64,000 nt of DNA from Methanobacteriota archaeon. GTDB taxonomy: Archaea > Thermoplasmatota > Poseidoniia > Poseidoniales > Thalassarchaeaceae. Positions 8,638 through 18,518 of the stretch are shown here, piece after piece. Within the stretch, counting starts at the first letter, position 1; each line of letters begins with the position of its first letter. The translations under genes and the position numbers were made by a program. Below the pieces are notes generated by a model. It saw nothing but the letters and a program-made list of their open reading frames with translations. It made no database searches and was not told where the DNA came from. Where the stretch lies: the NCBI GenBank assembly GCA_016845365.1, contig JAERST010000024.1:1-64000 (forward strand), written 5' to 3'.

Positions 8638-9549
8638 ATGAGCGAACAGGTCAAAATCGAATCAGCGAGTCCTTTCGAGCTCCATCATATTTTGACCAAG
8701 ATGGAATCTGCCCCGCAGCACCCCATTATTGGCAGGCTTCACATCCCAGATGGTGAACCTCCGTTCGCCTGCGTGGTCGCTCTGCATGGAAGCAAAGGAT
8801 GGGGCGACCATCACGACGACCATGTGCAAATTTGGCTTGAGGCGGGCATGGCGGTTCTCCAATTGGATTGCTTCGAATCCCGCCAAGTGCAATCGGTCGT
8901 CGCCGACCAAATGCGAGTCACTCACGCGATGATGACCGTCGATGCATTCAGCGCTCTGAAGTGGTTAGCCGCCGACCCTCGTTTCGATGAATCGAGGGTC
9001 GCTGTCACGGGTTGGAGCCTCGGTGGAACAGTGTCTCTCTACGCGGCTTGGGAACCTCTGGCCGAGGCATTGCTTCCAAGCGGTCTACGCTTCGCAGCAC
9101 ACCTCCCATTCTATCCCGCAGCGCACATCAGACCAGAGGTTCAACGATGGAGCAGTGCACCGATTAGAATAATGCACGGCACCATCGATGATTGGACTCC
9201 AATCAAGTTCGTTCACGACTTCATGGATATCGTCCGACCACTCGGTGTCGATATCGAAGTTGAAGTGATTGAAGGCGCCCACCATTCCTTCGATTCAGAA
9301 AAACCACTGGAATGGCTGCCGGATGCAATTATTCTCGATTATCGAACAGTAGAGATTGATGCAGCGGGCAATATGTCTGCAGAAGTTGAGCCCGGTGTCC
9401 GGCTTCCGATGAACGAACCAGAGGAGAGATTCAAGGCATTCATGATCGCTCAAAATATCGGCTGTCACATCAAAGGGCATCCCGAAGGAAGGGCGCATGC
9501 ACACGTGTTTGCAAAGGAGTTCTTACTCTCATCATTAGCAGTAAACTAA
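8638..9549 (+). CDS. Dienelactone-hydrolase-family alpha/beta hydrolase
   Basis: A 303-aa alpha/beta-hydrolase fold protein, probably cytoplasmic (no signal peptide). The nucleophile elbow is GWSLGG (about residues 125-130). The acid is most likely Asp in MHGTIDDWTPI and the histidine is in EGAHHSFDS, in the expected order. The early VALHGSKGWGDHH segment forms the oxyanion region. Dienelactone-hydrolase relatives act on a wide range of esters and lactones, and the natural substrate here cannot be told. The start ATG at 8638 follows AGAGGATGACCA, a plausible ribosome binding site, 22 nt after asnS. It is followed on the same strand by an acyl-CoA dehydrogenase. Confidence 0.85.
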   Translation: MSEQVKIESASPFELHHILTKMESAPQHPIIGRLHIPDGEPPFACVVALHGSKGWGDHHDDHVQIWLEAGMAVLQLDCFESRQVQSVVADQMRVTHAMMTVDAFSALKWLAADPRFDESRVAVTGWSLGGTVSLYAAWEPLAEALLPSGLRFAAHLPFYPAAHIRPEVQRWSSAPIRIMHGTIDDWTPIKFVHDFMDIVRPLGVDIEVEVIEGAHHSFDSEKPLEWLPDAIILDYRTVEIDAAGNMSAEVEPGVRLPMNEPEERFKAFMIAQNIGCHIKGHPEGRAHAHVFAKEFLLSSLAVN

Positions 9550-9620
9550 CTGTGAAGAGGCGATTTTCTCCTTTCGTCGATAAGAGAATCGCTCATAGGT
9601 TGACCAGCCATGCCAAAGGC

Positions 9621-10835
9621 ATGAGCAGCGATTGGGAGAGCATTGACCTCGCGAATCCTACCGAGGAGCACAGAATGCTTCGGGCTATGATCCGCGACTT
9701 TGTCCGAGAAGAAGTCGAGCCGCAAGCGCTCGAGTATGACCGTGAAGAGAAGTTCAACTTGGATTTGTTCCGCAAGCTCGGAGAGTACGGATTGCTGGGA
9801 ATTTCGGTGGCCGAAGAGTACGGAGGCTCTGGGATGGACGCGACGGCGGTGGCTATCGTGAACGAGGAACTGAGCTATTCCGACCCCGGTTTTTGCCTCG
9901 CCTACCTCGCCCACGCCCAACTCATGGTCAACAACCTCGCCCACAACGGCAACGAGGCTCAAAAATCGCGAATTTTGCCTAAAGTTTGCAGTGGTGAATG
10001 GGTCGGCTGCATGGCGATGAGCGAGCCCGGCTACGGGACTGATGTGCTCGGAATGCAGACGACTGCTGAACAGAATGCGGATGGAAATTGGGTCATTAAC
10101 GGCCGTAAAATGTGGATTACAAATGGCTCAATTGACGAGGATGGAACTCCTGCTGATGTTTGTTGGTTGTACGCTCGTACTGGGACTGATGCGAAGGGAC
10201 GGGCTGAGGTTACTACATTCCTCGTCGAGAAGAGGATGGCCGGTTTCTCGGTGGGTCAGAAAATTTACGATAAGACTGGGATGAGGGCATCGAATACTGC
10301 TGAGTTGGTTTTCGACGACTGTGTGGTTCCGGCTGAGAATGTCGTCGGTGCACCTGGCGAGTCGATGATTCACATGATGCGGAATCTGGAGCTTGAGCGG
10401 ATTGGACTCGCCGCGATGGGGCTTGGGATTGCTCGCCGCTCGCTGGCGGCGATGAATCAGTATGCGAGCGAGCGAGAAGCATTTGGGCGCGAGATTCGTG
10501 ACTTCGGTCAGATTCAGCGTCATATTGGCGAATCTTGGGCCGAATATCGCGCCATGCGCGCTTATGTCTACGATACTGCGCGCAATACCGATTTGGCAAA
10601 ATCGGGCAACCGCTTGGATACTGATGGCGTGAAATTGTTCGGTACAACCGCTGCGAAGAATATCGCCGACCGGGCCATTCAGGTGATGGGTGGCTACGGC
10701 TATGTCGGCGAATATCACGTCGAGCGACTTTGGCGTGATGCCAAGTTGCTCGAGATAGGCGGTGGCACTCTCGAGAGCCATCAGAAGAATATCACTCGTG
10801 ACCTCGCTCGATCTCCGGAAAAAATCGAAGAATGA
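9621..10835 (+). CDS. Acyl-CoA dehydrogenase, isovaleryl-CoA dehydrogenase-like
   Basis: A 404-aa flavoprotein that would oxidise an acyl-CoA to the 2-enoyl-CoA and pass electrons to ETF. The family order is complete: an N-terminal helical domain, the FAD-binding beta domain (CMAMSEPGYGTDVLGMQTTA), then the C-terminal helical domain (EREAFGREIRDFGQIQ; QVMGGYGYVGEYHVERLWRDAK). The MCAD-type catalytic Glu of the YEGTxxIQ motif is replaced (EIGGGTLES). A Glu is kept in NLELERIGLAA, the position used by isovaleryl- and long-chain acyl-CoA dehydrogenases. A branched short-chain substrate, as in leucine breakdown, is therefore plausible. The frame reaches a GTG at 9552; the ATG at 9621 fits the family N-terminus (SSDWESIDLANPTEEH). 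Confidence 0.92.
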   Translation: MSSDWESIDLANPTEEHRMLRAMIRDFVREEVEPQALEYDREEKFNLDLFRKLGEYGLLGISVAEEYGGSGMDATAVAIVNEELSYSDPGFCLAYLAHAQLMVNNLAHNGNEAQKSRILPKVCSGEWVGCMAMSEPGYGTDVLGMQTTAEQNADGNWVINGRKMWITNGSIDEDGTPADVCWLYARTGTDAKGRAEVTTFLVEKRMAGFSVGQKIYDKTGMRASNTAELVFDDCVVPAENVVGAPGESMIHMMRNLELERIGLAAMGLGIARRSLAAMNQYASEREAFGREIRDFGQIQRHIGESWAEYRAMRAYVYDTARNTDLAKSGNRLDTDGVKLFGTTAAKNIADRAIQVMGGYGYVGEYHVERLWRDAKLLEIGGGTLESHQKNITRDLARSPEKIEE

Positions 10836-10975
10836 GGACTCTCGATAAATTCGCGAATCGGATTCTCATCGTTTCCATCTTCGTCACACTACGCCCGAAT
10901 CGGCCGAATCGGCTCCGCCGATTCCAATTAGAAATCGATAGATATGGAATCGATTGAATTGACCGTCGCTTCGTT

Positions 10976-11055
10976 CTCTAAAAAGATAAGCGAGAGTGGA
11001 TTCAATCGCCGCCTTTGGCGGCCTAGATGAGCGCTCTCGGCCGTGTAAGGCCGAG
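10976..11055 (-). terminator. Hairpins and T-run downstream of tRNA-Gln (minus strand)
   Basis: Past the 3' end of the minus-strand tRNA-Gln come two perfect stems, CTCGGCC/GGCCGAG (11036-11055) and GCCGCC/GGCGGC (11008-11022). These are followed by a five-T run on the minus strand (near 10979-10983). Archaeal termination depends mainly on the T-run, and the hairpins may help. The rest of the 10836-11075 spacer shows nothing further. Confidence 0.4.
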
Positions 11056-11075
11056 GCAAGAACGAAGCGGCGGAT

Positions 11076-11151
11076 TGGTAGTCCCGCCCGGATTCGAACC
11101 AGGGTCCCCGGGACCAAAACCCGAGATGATGGACCACTACACTACGGGACT
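11076..11151 (-). tRNA. tRNA-Gln (anticodon TTG)
   Basis: On the minus strand AGTCCCG (from 11151) pairs with CGGGACT (11086-11080). The anticodon stem TCGGG/CCCGG encloses the loop TTTTGGT, so the anticodon is TTG (reads CAA). The T arm is CTGGTTCGAATCCGG. The discriminator is A (11079), and CCA is encoded at 11078-11076. The long open frame of the subtilase gene runs through this tRNA on the other strand, which shows that the protein must start downstream of it. Confidence 0.94.
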
Positions 11152-11239
11152 GTCCGGCTGTCGGTGTGCCCTTCCCTCTTTGATTCTGACGGGCCACGAG
11201 GCCGCAGGCTACAATAGCGTTGGATGCGCCACAGAAGGC

Positions 11240-14200
11240 ATGCGTCAGCGCCTCGCAATAGCGATGATTCTGCTGATGTTGACATCTACGATGTCATTCG
11301 GGATTGCAGGTGCTGAGTTCGAGGAAGCACTCCCTCAAGCGCCTGATTCGCTTGAAGACACGCCCGATTCGCAGGTTTTCGCAACGCCGACAATCAACCC
11401 GAATCCATGGATTGAGCCCAGCCTTTGGCAGCGAGTTAGCGCTGGGCAAGAGCAGGTCAGAGTGACGGTGATCACCTATTCTCTGGTAGAATTGGGACTT
11501 TGGCAGCACGAACACTCCCAAGTCGAGAAGCAATTAGCTGCTGGCGCCGGAGAAAGGCTCGTGGCGACCGACCCGAGCGACGGGAGGGTCGACCACAGGA
11601 CATTTTGGATGGACGCGAATATCTTCCACAAATTGCCGGGCGTGCCGGGCATCATCGGTATTCTCGACGCCCAGAACACGCCCGAACCCTACGATACAAC
11701 ACCATTCGGTTCGCCCGACGGCCCCTCAGCAGACCCCTCTTCGGTCCGCTCGGGCGAGATTCACGGAGCGACGGATGCCTGGGAGCGAGGTTACGACGGC
11801 AAGGGAATTGTTGTGGCGGTTGCGGACACAGGAGTTGACTTTGCACACCCCGATTTGGACGGCACTCAGGCGCGAATTTCGGACGGCAAATCGCATCATG
11901 GATGGCCGATGATGTTTGACCACAATTCGATGTACTACTGGCTTGTTCACGGCGATTCTTACCCTGCACGCGGCACTTGGTACGCCGACACTTCGACACT
12001 CGATTGGGACAATGATTCGAACGGTGTTCTCGACATCTCTGGGCACAATATCTCAGGTGTTCCAGCGTCTATTTCCGGGGTCTATCACCTCGGTGAGCAC
12101 CCCGACCGAACACTTCGCAGTCAGATGGGTGGGGATGTGCCGCTGCTGGTGGTTGATACCGTTCGCAGCGGCGATTATGATTTGGTGATTCCAGACATCA
12201 ATCGCAATGGGAATTTCAGTGATGATGAGCGCATGAGCAAGGGCAATGAGACGGCAGGTCTGGACGAGAATAACGATGGGATTCGCGATGTTTCTGCCGG
12301 TCTTCTCTATTGGATTTCAGACGGGACAAATGGCGTGCCGTACGGCGATACTTACGCCGCTCGCCACGGCTATTCGAACCGCATCGCTGGCGCGGGTAAT
12401 CTGACGCTTTTCATGCTCGATTCGGGCTCGCACGGTACCCTTTGCGCCTCGGCTGTTGCGGCTCAGGCGCAGGTGAATAACGGGGCCGTGCTGGGTATGG
12501 CGCCGAATGCGACAATCGCCAGCATCGGCAACCACTACTCCGGCGGTCACTCGCTCGACGGCTGGCGGTGGATCGCAGAAGGTAATGATGGCGACCCTGC
12601 GACTTGGGATGACCAGCCGCATATCGGCTCCTTCTCCTTCGGATATTCTTCGATAGATGATTCCGGGGCCGATTCTTACTCGCTCTACTTGGATTGGTTG
12701 ACGCGAGTTTACAATAATCAGACTCATTATGCCGTTGCAATCGGCAACGGCGGACATGGTTACGGCACCGTGGCTGTGCCAGGTGCCGCACAAGGCATCT
12801 TTTCTGTCGGCGCGTTCTCGAGCCGCACAAACCAATTGTGGGGCCAGAGTGCGCCGTGGAATAATCGGGGTCCAAACATCGTCGGCAGGATGGACCCCGA
12901 CATCGTCGCAGTAGGGTGGTCTGCCACCGGAGACATCCCTCTCAATTTGCGAAATAATGGAAATACAGCATATTCCACATGGGGCGGAACGAGCCTCGCC
13001 ACTCCAATCGCGGCCGGTCTGATGGCAGTGGTGGAACAGGCGTGGTTCGAGGCCCATGGCGAGTACCCAATGTCTCAACCATTCCGCGATTTCGTCCTTG
13101 CAACCTCCGATGACCGAGGATACGACCCATTTGTTCAGGGAGGAGGCTGGTTCAATGCGAGCCGAGCGACGGCGACTATCGATGGAGAAAATGGTACTTG
13201 GTCGGTCACGCCGAGCCAATGGATGTCAGGAACTTTCCAAGGCGAGCATCGAGATGCCAATATCAACGTCCTGCACAAGGGTGAATCACAGACGGTGACA
13301 CTCGAATTCACCAATCACGGTCAAACAGCCCTCGAGTTCACCGCCCGCCCGATCAAGCACGAACCGCTGGCCCACGAAATTGGCCAATGGCTGAGCATAG
13401 GAAACGGCAGCAGTGGCGGCGAAAACGACACATGGGACGGCTATCAGAGCAGCCGCCCAGACCTTCTAATCCCGATTCACGTCAACAATACAAGTTACCA
13501 ATTACCCGCGGACACAAACCTCGTACGAGCCCGAGCGGTAATCGAATACGCAGCATTCGACGGCGACCTAGACCGTTCATCGAACGAGCGAATCGAACTC
13601 ACACTCTACCGCTGGAGCGACGATGACGGAGATGGAATCTGGGTCGGCGACGAAGACAATGATTCGATGGTCGACGCCGAAGATTGGACCGAATCAAGCG
13701 AATTTGACGCCTACGGAACTTGGTACCATCACGGACCCCAAGCAGAGTTCCGCGTAGGCAATCCATTCGACGATATGCAAGACGGCCTCTTCCTCGGAGT
13801 ATCACGAAGAGACGTATCATCATCCGGCCTCGAAAACGTCAGCATCGAGTGGGATTGGACAGCCTTCGGACCAACACATGACGATTGGATAACCACCTAC
13901 CATTCATCCGGAGAATTACCGCCGATTCAAATCCCAGCAAATTCGACGCTAAACTACAATTTCACAGTGGAAGTACCACTCAACGCAGAATCAGGTCTCC
14001 ACCAACATGGCCTAAGAATCTGGACTCGCGCACCATACCAAAATGGCACGTGGCAAACCCCACACGAATGGGTTCTACCGATAGTCACCAACGTACCGTG
14101 GACCGCACCCGTCGACATCCACGCCAAACCCCTCGACGGCAATGTCAGCAACCAAACCCTCTACTCAGAATCATGGATTTCAGGAGCCCAAAGATGGAGC

Positions 14201-17200
14201 TGGCGCGCAGAATCGGGCGACTGGCGCGTGATGAGCATCGATTGGCCCGAGGATCTAGCAACCGGAGGAACGGCGATCCTCGACGTCGACTGGGACGACA
14301 ATCCATACACAGACGTCGACGTGCTCTGGCTCTCCCAAACAGCGCACGGCTATGCGACGGAGGACCCGCAGGCGTATGGTGAATCGACGTTTTGGATAGA
14401 GGAGCGTTCGGCGAATAACCACAGGGGCTCGGGGAGGCACGATTGGGGCACCTACACCGGCGAATCGCGCGAAGTTTTCGTCGTACCAACCACACCCGGA
14501 CTCCACCAACTCGCACTCCACACCGCACATCATGGCGTGACCACGAACGACAATGCTCTGAACATCTCTGTTGGTTATGTGGCAGCGGAGCAGTCGGGCT
14601 TTCACAAGGTTGAGACCGACTGGTCTGAGGCGAGCGGTTCGGAGACGATTCACGTGGTTTCGACGGTTCCGATGCCGCTCGAGAGCGTGATGTCTTTTGG
14701 TTGGACGCAGCCGATTTCGTTTGATAATGAGACTGCGTATCAAGATGATTCTGGCGATAAGATGAGCGCGTCCTGGTGGCATAATTTCTCTGTACAGGAC
14801 GCGGCCGAATTAAGCATCCGAATGGATGCGTTCGAACAGGCCGACCTCGACCTCTATCTATTCCGCGATTCGGACGAGGACGGCGAGTTCGAGTCGGGCG
14901 AGGAAGTGACTCGCTCTTGGTCTGGCACGAGTGCTGAGAGCATCGAGATTGACTCGCCCGAGGATGGCAATTACTCGGTGGCTGTGCATGGCTGGTCGGT
15001 GAGTGATAGTGTTCAGTTCTGGCTTGAGGTTGACATCATCGCGGGGGCGATGCTGAATGTCACCAATTCGACGATGTTGAATGAGAGTGAGATTTCTGCT
15101 CAATGGCCGAGTGGTTCTGAGACTTTGGCGGGGGCTATTCCTGTTGGGGCGCTTGAATTGGCCGTGGATTATGAGATGCCGGTTAGTGAAGGGGTCTGGC
15201 AAGGCTATGTCGAGGTGACGCTGGAGGGCGGCATCGATATGCGCATGCCATTCACCTACGAGTTGATCGACCTCGAGCCCGAACTCGAGTTCGTCACGCC
15301 TGAGAATCTCACGCAGACAAACGTCGTGCTGCCGCTGGCTTTGCATGCGCTTGACATCGGCAGCGGCTTCAGTTTGGCTGACTTGAATTGGTCTGGTTTG
15401 GACAATAATACTAGTGTGCCCAATGCGACGAGCGTCGAGGCGACCTTGTGGAATCTCTCGACGCTCGACATCACCAATCTGTGGAATTCAGGCAATCATT
15501 CGTCGAATCTGACCTTCCGCGAGGTTTGGGTCAATTCGACTCTGCCGGCAGCCGAGCAGTGGCACGAATACCAAGCGAGCGTGGCAGACCTCTCAGGACG
15601 CTCGGCTACCGATTATCTCTCCATCAATTACGATATCACTAATCCACCGTTGATCCTTCAGGGAATCCCCCAATTCACTCAAGAGAGGATTCTGAATTAC
15701 ACGATAATCTCTGAACCATTCCTCACTGTATACCACGAGAACACATCGATTGTCCTCGATGAGAACGGTAGAGGATATCACGAGGTCAGACTCACTCAGA
15801 TCAGGGTTGCACAACCTGGAACATCTGACTTCCACCCACACTATTGGAATTGGGGGAATAACACATTCACTGTATCAGTCACGGATTTGGCTGGAAACTC
15901 GGTTGAACAGTTCAACCGTGTAATCTATGACAACGAATCCTCCTATATTCGATTGAACAATTTCGGACATTTCCTCCAGAACGAACAATTAGAATGGTGG
16001 TATGACGAGATCCGAATTCATCAAACGGAACGAGAAACAGGAGTGAACCTCTCGCATGGATTCGCCTATTTCGGAGTGCAAGGAGATCTGCGAGATTGGT
16101 GCTTCAAACTCAACGATGCAGATGGCCAGACGAAATGGCAGCGGTGCAATTCGGAGTCAAACCTACCCTCTTTCGTGGCTCCAGGAGATGTGGACGATGC
16201 AAACTGTTGCCCTGATGCGGATTATGGCCCGGACCTCTCCTTCAATATCTCCAATATCCCAGATGGTGCTTACCAGATGGTCTTCAACATGACAGACTGG
16301 GCTAACAATACCGCTACGAAATCTTGGGAACTCAATCTCGACAGAACGCTTCCTGAAGTCGATTGGGAAATCAGCCCGTCAGCCGACGGGCTGCTGTCAG
16401 ACCACCGCTTGGGATTGTCCTGGACGGCGAGCGAGAATGTGGAGTTGGAGTTCACGCACAATGGCGAGCGAATCGAGGTTTGGAACGCGACGTACGGGGG
16501 GCTTTTCTTCGACCTCAACCACACGGGGGACCACGAATTCTGCGTCGATGCATGGGACGTCACACGCGGGCAGCACAACGAAAACCGGTTCTCGGAATGC
16601 CGGACCCTGACCCTCCAACCCTCCCTGTATGCAAGTGAGGTTTGGGCGAATTGGGATGGTACTGTGGTTGGGATTGAGAGCGTCCAATTGGTGTTCTCTC
16701 GCGGGCCCGACCAGTGGGCGAATGTGACTCATGTTCCGGCGGGGGCGGATTTGGGAGATTCCGAGCCGACTTATTCCTTTGAGCCGGGTATGGCATTTGT
16801 TGAGGTTGAATTGGCGCTTGATGAGGGTGAGAATGAATTCTATCTTGCTATTGGGGCGCTCGACCATGTTCAGACCTACTGGTTGTATGTCGAGCGCGAC
16901 ACGATTTCGCCCCGGCTTAACCTGACTGAGGTTGCGAATCGAACGACGAATCTTGAGCCTGTTCGGGTGATTTCGGGGGTTTGTGAGACGCGGGCGAGCG
17001 TTACCGTTTGGACTGAGATTTCGAGCACGAGCTTTGTCTGCGGGTCTGAGGGTAATTTCACTGTTCAATTGGGTGTGCCTGCTAATGCTTCCTGGCACGT
17101 GGTGAGCGCTACCTCGGTGGACCTTGGTGGCAATACCAATGCGACGAGCATCGAGGTGCTGTATCAGGAGTGGTTTGACTGGGCTATCGATGATGCCGAG

Positions 17201-17524
17201 GCTGGTGGGCCGATGCTCTACTGGGGACTTGGTTTGGTGCTCGGGGTGCTCGCATTGCTCGGGTTGACCAGTTGGGGTGTGAGACGGCGGCGTGAGCGTT
17301 TGGTGGCTGCTGAGGCGGCGGCTGTGGCCGAGGCAGAATCGGCTGCTGAGGCGCTTGATGAGGTTGGTGATTGGCTCGATGATATGCTCGATGAGACCGA
17401 GCCGGAGGGGCCTGCTGAGCCCTTGCCTGAGGAGGCGGAATTGCGGGCTTGGGCGCGTGGTGAGCGCGATGTTGGAGATTGGCGTGAGCGAATCCCCGAT
17501 GATGACGTGATCGACATCGATTGA
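11240..17524 (+). CDS. Secreted, membrane-anchored subtilisin-like serine protease (2094 aa)
   Basis: A signal peptide ([20 protein letters not shown]...AGA) leads a very large S8 peptidase. The catalytic residues are D196 in [17 protein letters not shown]398 in [11 protein letters not shown] and S585 in [12 protein letters not shown], with the oxyanion Asn N503 in AIGNGGHG. The roughly 200-residue gap between Asp and His holds an insertion with Asp/Asn-rich loops (DENNDG, DINRNGN). A long beta-rich region follows, including a PPC-like domain near [18 protein letters not shown] helix near the C-terminus ([18 protein letters not shown]) with RRRRE after it and an acidic tail (WLDDMLDE...) predicts a protease tethered on the cell surface. 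It likely digests external protein or matures surface proteins. The ATG at 11240 was chosen because the longer frame crosses tRNA-Gln. Confidence 0.93.
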   Translation: MRQRLAIAMILLMLTSTMSFGIAGAEFEEALPQAPDSLEDTPDSQVFATPTINPNPWIEPSLWQRVSAGQEQVRVTVITYSLVELGLWQHEHSQVEKQLAAGAGERLVATDPSDGRVDHRTFWMDANIFHKLPGVPGIIGILDAQNTPEPYDTTPFGSPDGPSADPSSVRSGEIHGATDAWERGYDGKGIVVAVADTGVDFAHPDLDGTQARISDGKSHHGWPMMFDHNSMYYWLVHGDSYPARGTWYADTSTLDWDNDSNGVLDISGHNISGVPASISGVYHLGEHPDRTLRSQMGGDVPLLVVDTVRSGDYDLVIPDINRNGNFSDDERMSKGNETAGLDENNDGIRDVSAGLLYWISDGTNGVPYGDTYAARHGYSNRIAGAGNLTLFMLDSGSHGTLCASAVAAQAQVNNGAVLGMAPNATIASIGNHYSGGHSLDGWRWIAEGNDGDPATWDDQPHIGSFSFGYSSIDDSGADSYSLYLDWLTRVYNNQTHYAVAIGNGGHGYGTVAVPGAAQGIFSVGAFSSRTNQLWGQSAPWNNRGPNIVGRMDPDIVAVGWSATGDIPLNLRNNGNTAYSTWGGTSLATPIAAGLMAVVEQAWFEAHGEYPMSQPFRDFVLATSDDRGYDPFVQGGGWFNASRATATIDGENGTWSVTPSQWMSGTFQGEHRDANINVLHKGESQTVTLEFTNHGQTALEFTARPIKHEPLAHEIGQWLSIGNGSSGGENDTWDGYQSSRPDLLIPIHVNNTSYQLPADTNLVRARAVIEYAAFDGDLDRSSNERIELTLYRWSDDDGDGIWVGDEDNDSMVDAEDWTESSEFDAYGTWYHHGPQAEFRVGNPFDDMQDGLFLGVSRRDVSSSGLENVSIEWDWTAFGPTHDDWITTYHSSGELPPIQIPANSTLNYNFTVEVPLNAESGLHQHGLRIWTRAPYQNGTWQTPHEWVLPIVTNVPWTAPVDIHAKPLDGNVSNQTLYSESWISGAQRWSWRAESGDWRVMSIDWPEDLATGGTAILDVDWDDNPYTDVDVLWLSQTAHGYATEDPQAYGESTFWIEERSANNHRGSGRHDWGTYTGESREVFVVPTTPGLHQLALHTAHHGVTTNDNALNISVGYVAAEQSGFHKVETDWSEASGSETIHVVSTVPMPLESVMSFGWTQPISFDNETAYQDDSGDKMSASWWHNFSVQDAAELSIRMDAFEQADLDLYLFRDSDEDGEFESGEEVTRSWSGTSAESIEIDSPEDGNYSVAVHGWSVSDSVQFWLEVDIIAGAMLNVTNSTMLNESEISAQWPSGSETLAGAIPVGALELAVDYEMPVSEGVWQGYVEVTLEGGIDMRMPFTYELIDLEPELEFVTPENLTQTNVVLPLALHALDIGSGFSLADLNWSGLDNNTSVPNATSVEATLWNLSTLDITNLWNSGNHSSNLTFREVWVNSTLPAAEQWHEYQASVADLSGRSATDYLSINYDITNPPLILQGIPQFTQERILNYTIISEPFLTVYHENTSIVLDENGRGYHEVRLTQIRVAQPGTSDFHPHYWNWGNNTFTVSVTDLAGNSVEQFNRVIYDNESSYIRLNNFGHFLQNEQLEWWYDEIRIHQTERETGVNLSHGFAYFGVQGDLRDWCFKLNDADGQTKWQRCNSESNLPSFVAPGDVDDANCCPDADYGPDLSFNISNIPDGAYQMVFNMTDWANNTATKSWELNLDRTLPEVDWEISPSADGLLSDHRLGLSWTASENVELEFTHNGERIEVWNATYGGLFFDLNHTGDHEFCVDAWDVTRGQHNENRFSECRTLTLQPSLYASEVWANWDGTVVGIESVQLVFSRGPDQWANVTHVPAGADLGDSEPTYSFEPGMAFVEVELALDEGENEFYLAIGALDHVQTYWLYVERDTISPRLNLTEVANRTTNLEPVRVISGVCETRASVTVWTEISSTSFVCGSEGNFTVQLGVPANASWHVVSATSVDLGGNTNATSIEVLYQEWFDWAIDDAEAGGPMLYWGLGLVLGVLALLGLTSWGVRRRRERLVAAEAAAVAEAESAAEALDEVGDWLDDMLDETEPEGPAEPLPEEAELRAWARGERDVGDWRERIPDDDVIDID

Positions 17525-17574
17525 GAATCTCAGTGAGGCGAGGCTTCATGGGCGGCGCGCTGGTCGCGCCGGTC

Positions 17575-18429
17575 ATGGGAATCGAGAAGATTGCAGTTCT
17601 CGGAGCAGGACAGATGGGTAATGGCATCGCGCAAGTCGCGGCTTGCGCGGGCTATGATGTCGTGATGATTGACATCAAGCAAGAGTACGTCGACAAGGGC
17701 TTGGCTGCGATTGAGAACTCTCTCGCGCGCGTGGTGAAGAAAGAGCGAATGACCGCTGATGATGCGGCTGCAGCCCTCGCGCGCGTGGGCGTTGCGACAG
17801 AGAAGAGCGCGGCGGCAGATGCAGATTTGGTCGTCGAAGCGATTCCCGAAATCCCCGACTTGAAGTTCTCAACCTTTGCTGAATTGGACGAGATTTGCAA
17901 GCCTGAGGCGATTCTTGCCAGCAATACTTCGAGCATCTCCATCAATGCAATTGCCGAAGCGACAAACCGCCCCGAGCGAGTTATTGGGATGCACTTCATG
18001 AATCCAGTTCCAGTGATGAAACTCGTCGAGATAATCAACGGCAGCGATACCACCAGCGAAGTCACCGCTGCCGTCGTCGAAGCCAGCGAGCGCATGGGCA
18101 AAACAGCGCTCGCGTGCAATGATTCGCCTGGCTTCGTCTCAAACAGAATCCTCTGCCCGATGATCAACGAGGCCATCCTGACCCTCGAAGAAGGAGTTGC
18201 CGAGCCAGCAGCAATCGATGGCATCATGAAATTGGGAATGAATCACCCAATTGGTCCACTCGCCCTCGCCGACCTAATCGGTCTCGACACGGTTCTTCAC
18301 ATCATGAAGGTCCTACACGAGGGCTTCGAGGGCGACCCGAAGTATGCGCCCAGTGAACTGCTAAAGTCGATGGTAGCAGAAGGCAAGCTCGGGCGCAAGT
18401 CCGGCCAAGGCTTCTACAATTACTCATGA
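17575..18429 (+). CDS. 3-hydroxyacyl-CoA (3-hydroxybutyryl-CoA) dehydrogenase
   Basis: A 284-aa NAD(P)-dependent dehydrogenase of the single-domain-pair type (E. coli/Clostridium Hbd size). It has the N-terminal Rossmann motif [16 protein letters not shown], then ASNTSSISI, then the catalytic-His segment [16 protein letters not shown], then [12 protein letters not shown]. The C-terminal domain ends [12 protein letters not shown]. It interconverts 3-hydroxyacyl-CoA and 3-ketoacyl-CoA, the third step of beta-oxidation or its reverse, and fits with the acyl-CoA dehydrogenase 6.7 kb upstream. The frame extends to a TTG at 17521 next to the protease stop; ATG at 17575 directly precedes the Rossmann strand ([10 protein letters not shown]) and is preferred. 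Confidence 0.95.
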   Translation: MGIEKIAVLGAGQMGNGIAQVAACAGYDVVMIDIKQEYVDKGLAAIENSLARVVKKERMTADDAAAALARVGVATEKSAAADADLVVEAIPEIPDLKFSTFAELDEICKPEAILASNTSSISINAIAEATNRPERVIGMHFMNPVPVMKLVEIINGSDTTSEVTAAVVEASERMGKTALACNDSPGFVSNRILCPMINEAILTLEEGVAEPAAIDGIMKLGMNHPIGPLALADLIGLDTVLHIMKVLHEGFEGDPKYAPSELLKSMVAEGKLGRKSGQGFYNYS

Positions 18430-18485
18430 ACCCGGAAAAGCGCCGATTGTGGCGGTGCATATTTTGCACTGACGCGGTTGGGATT

Positions 18486-18496
18486 GAATTAAAATG
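18486..18496 (+). promoter_or_regulatory. Box A (TATA-like) for the 1329-aa surface protein
   Basis: GAATTAAAATG lies with its centre about 26 nt before the ATG at 18519, so a transcript would start at or next to the start codon (leaderless), common in archaea. A short inverted repeat GTGCA-TATTT-TGCAC (18455-18469) lies upstream of it. Inferred by spacing only. Confidence 0.5.
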
Positions 18497-18518
18497 CTAG
18501 TCGTTCACCGCCGAGCAT

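Noticed and set aside
11079-11151. tRNA-Pro (TGG) reading of the tRNA at this site
   Set aside because: The seven-base loop set by the TCGGG/CCCGG stem is TTTTGGT, placing TTG at positions 34-36, which is Gln; TGG would need a shifted loop.
11027-11239. Longer N-terminus for the subtilase starting at 11027
   Set aside because: It would be translated through tRNA-Gln on the opposite strand and would put 71 residues before a clear signal peptide.
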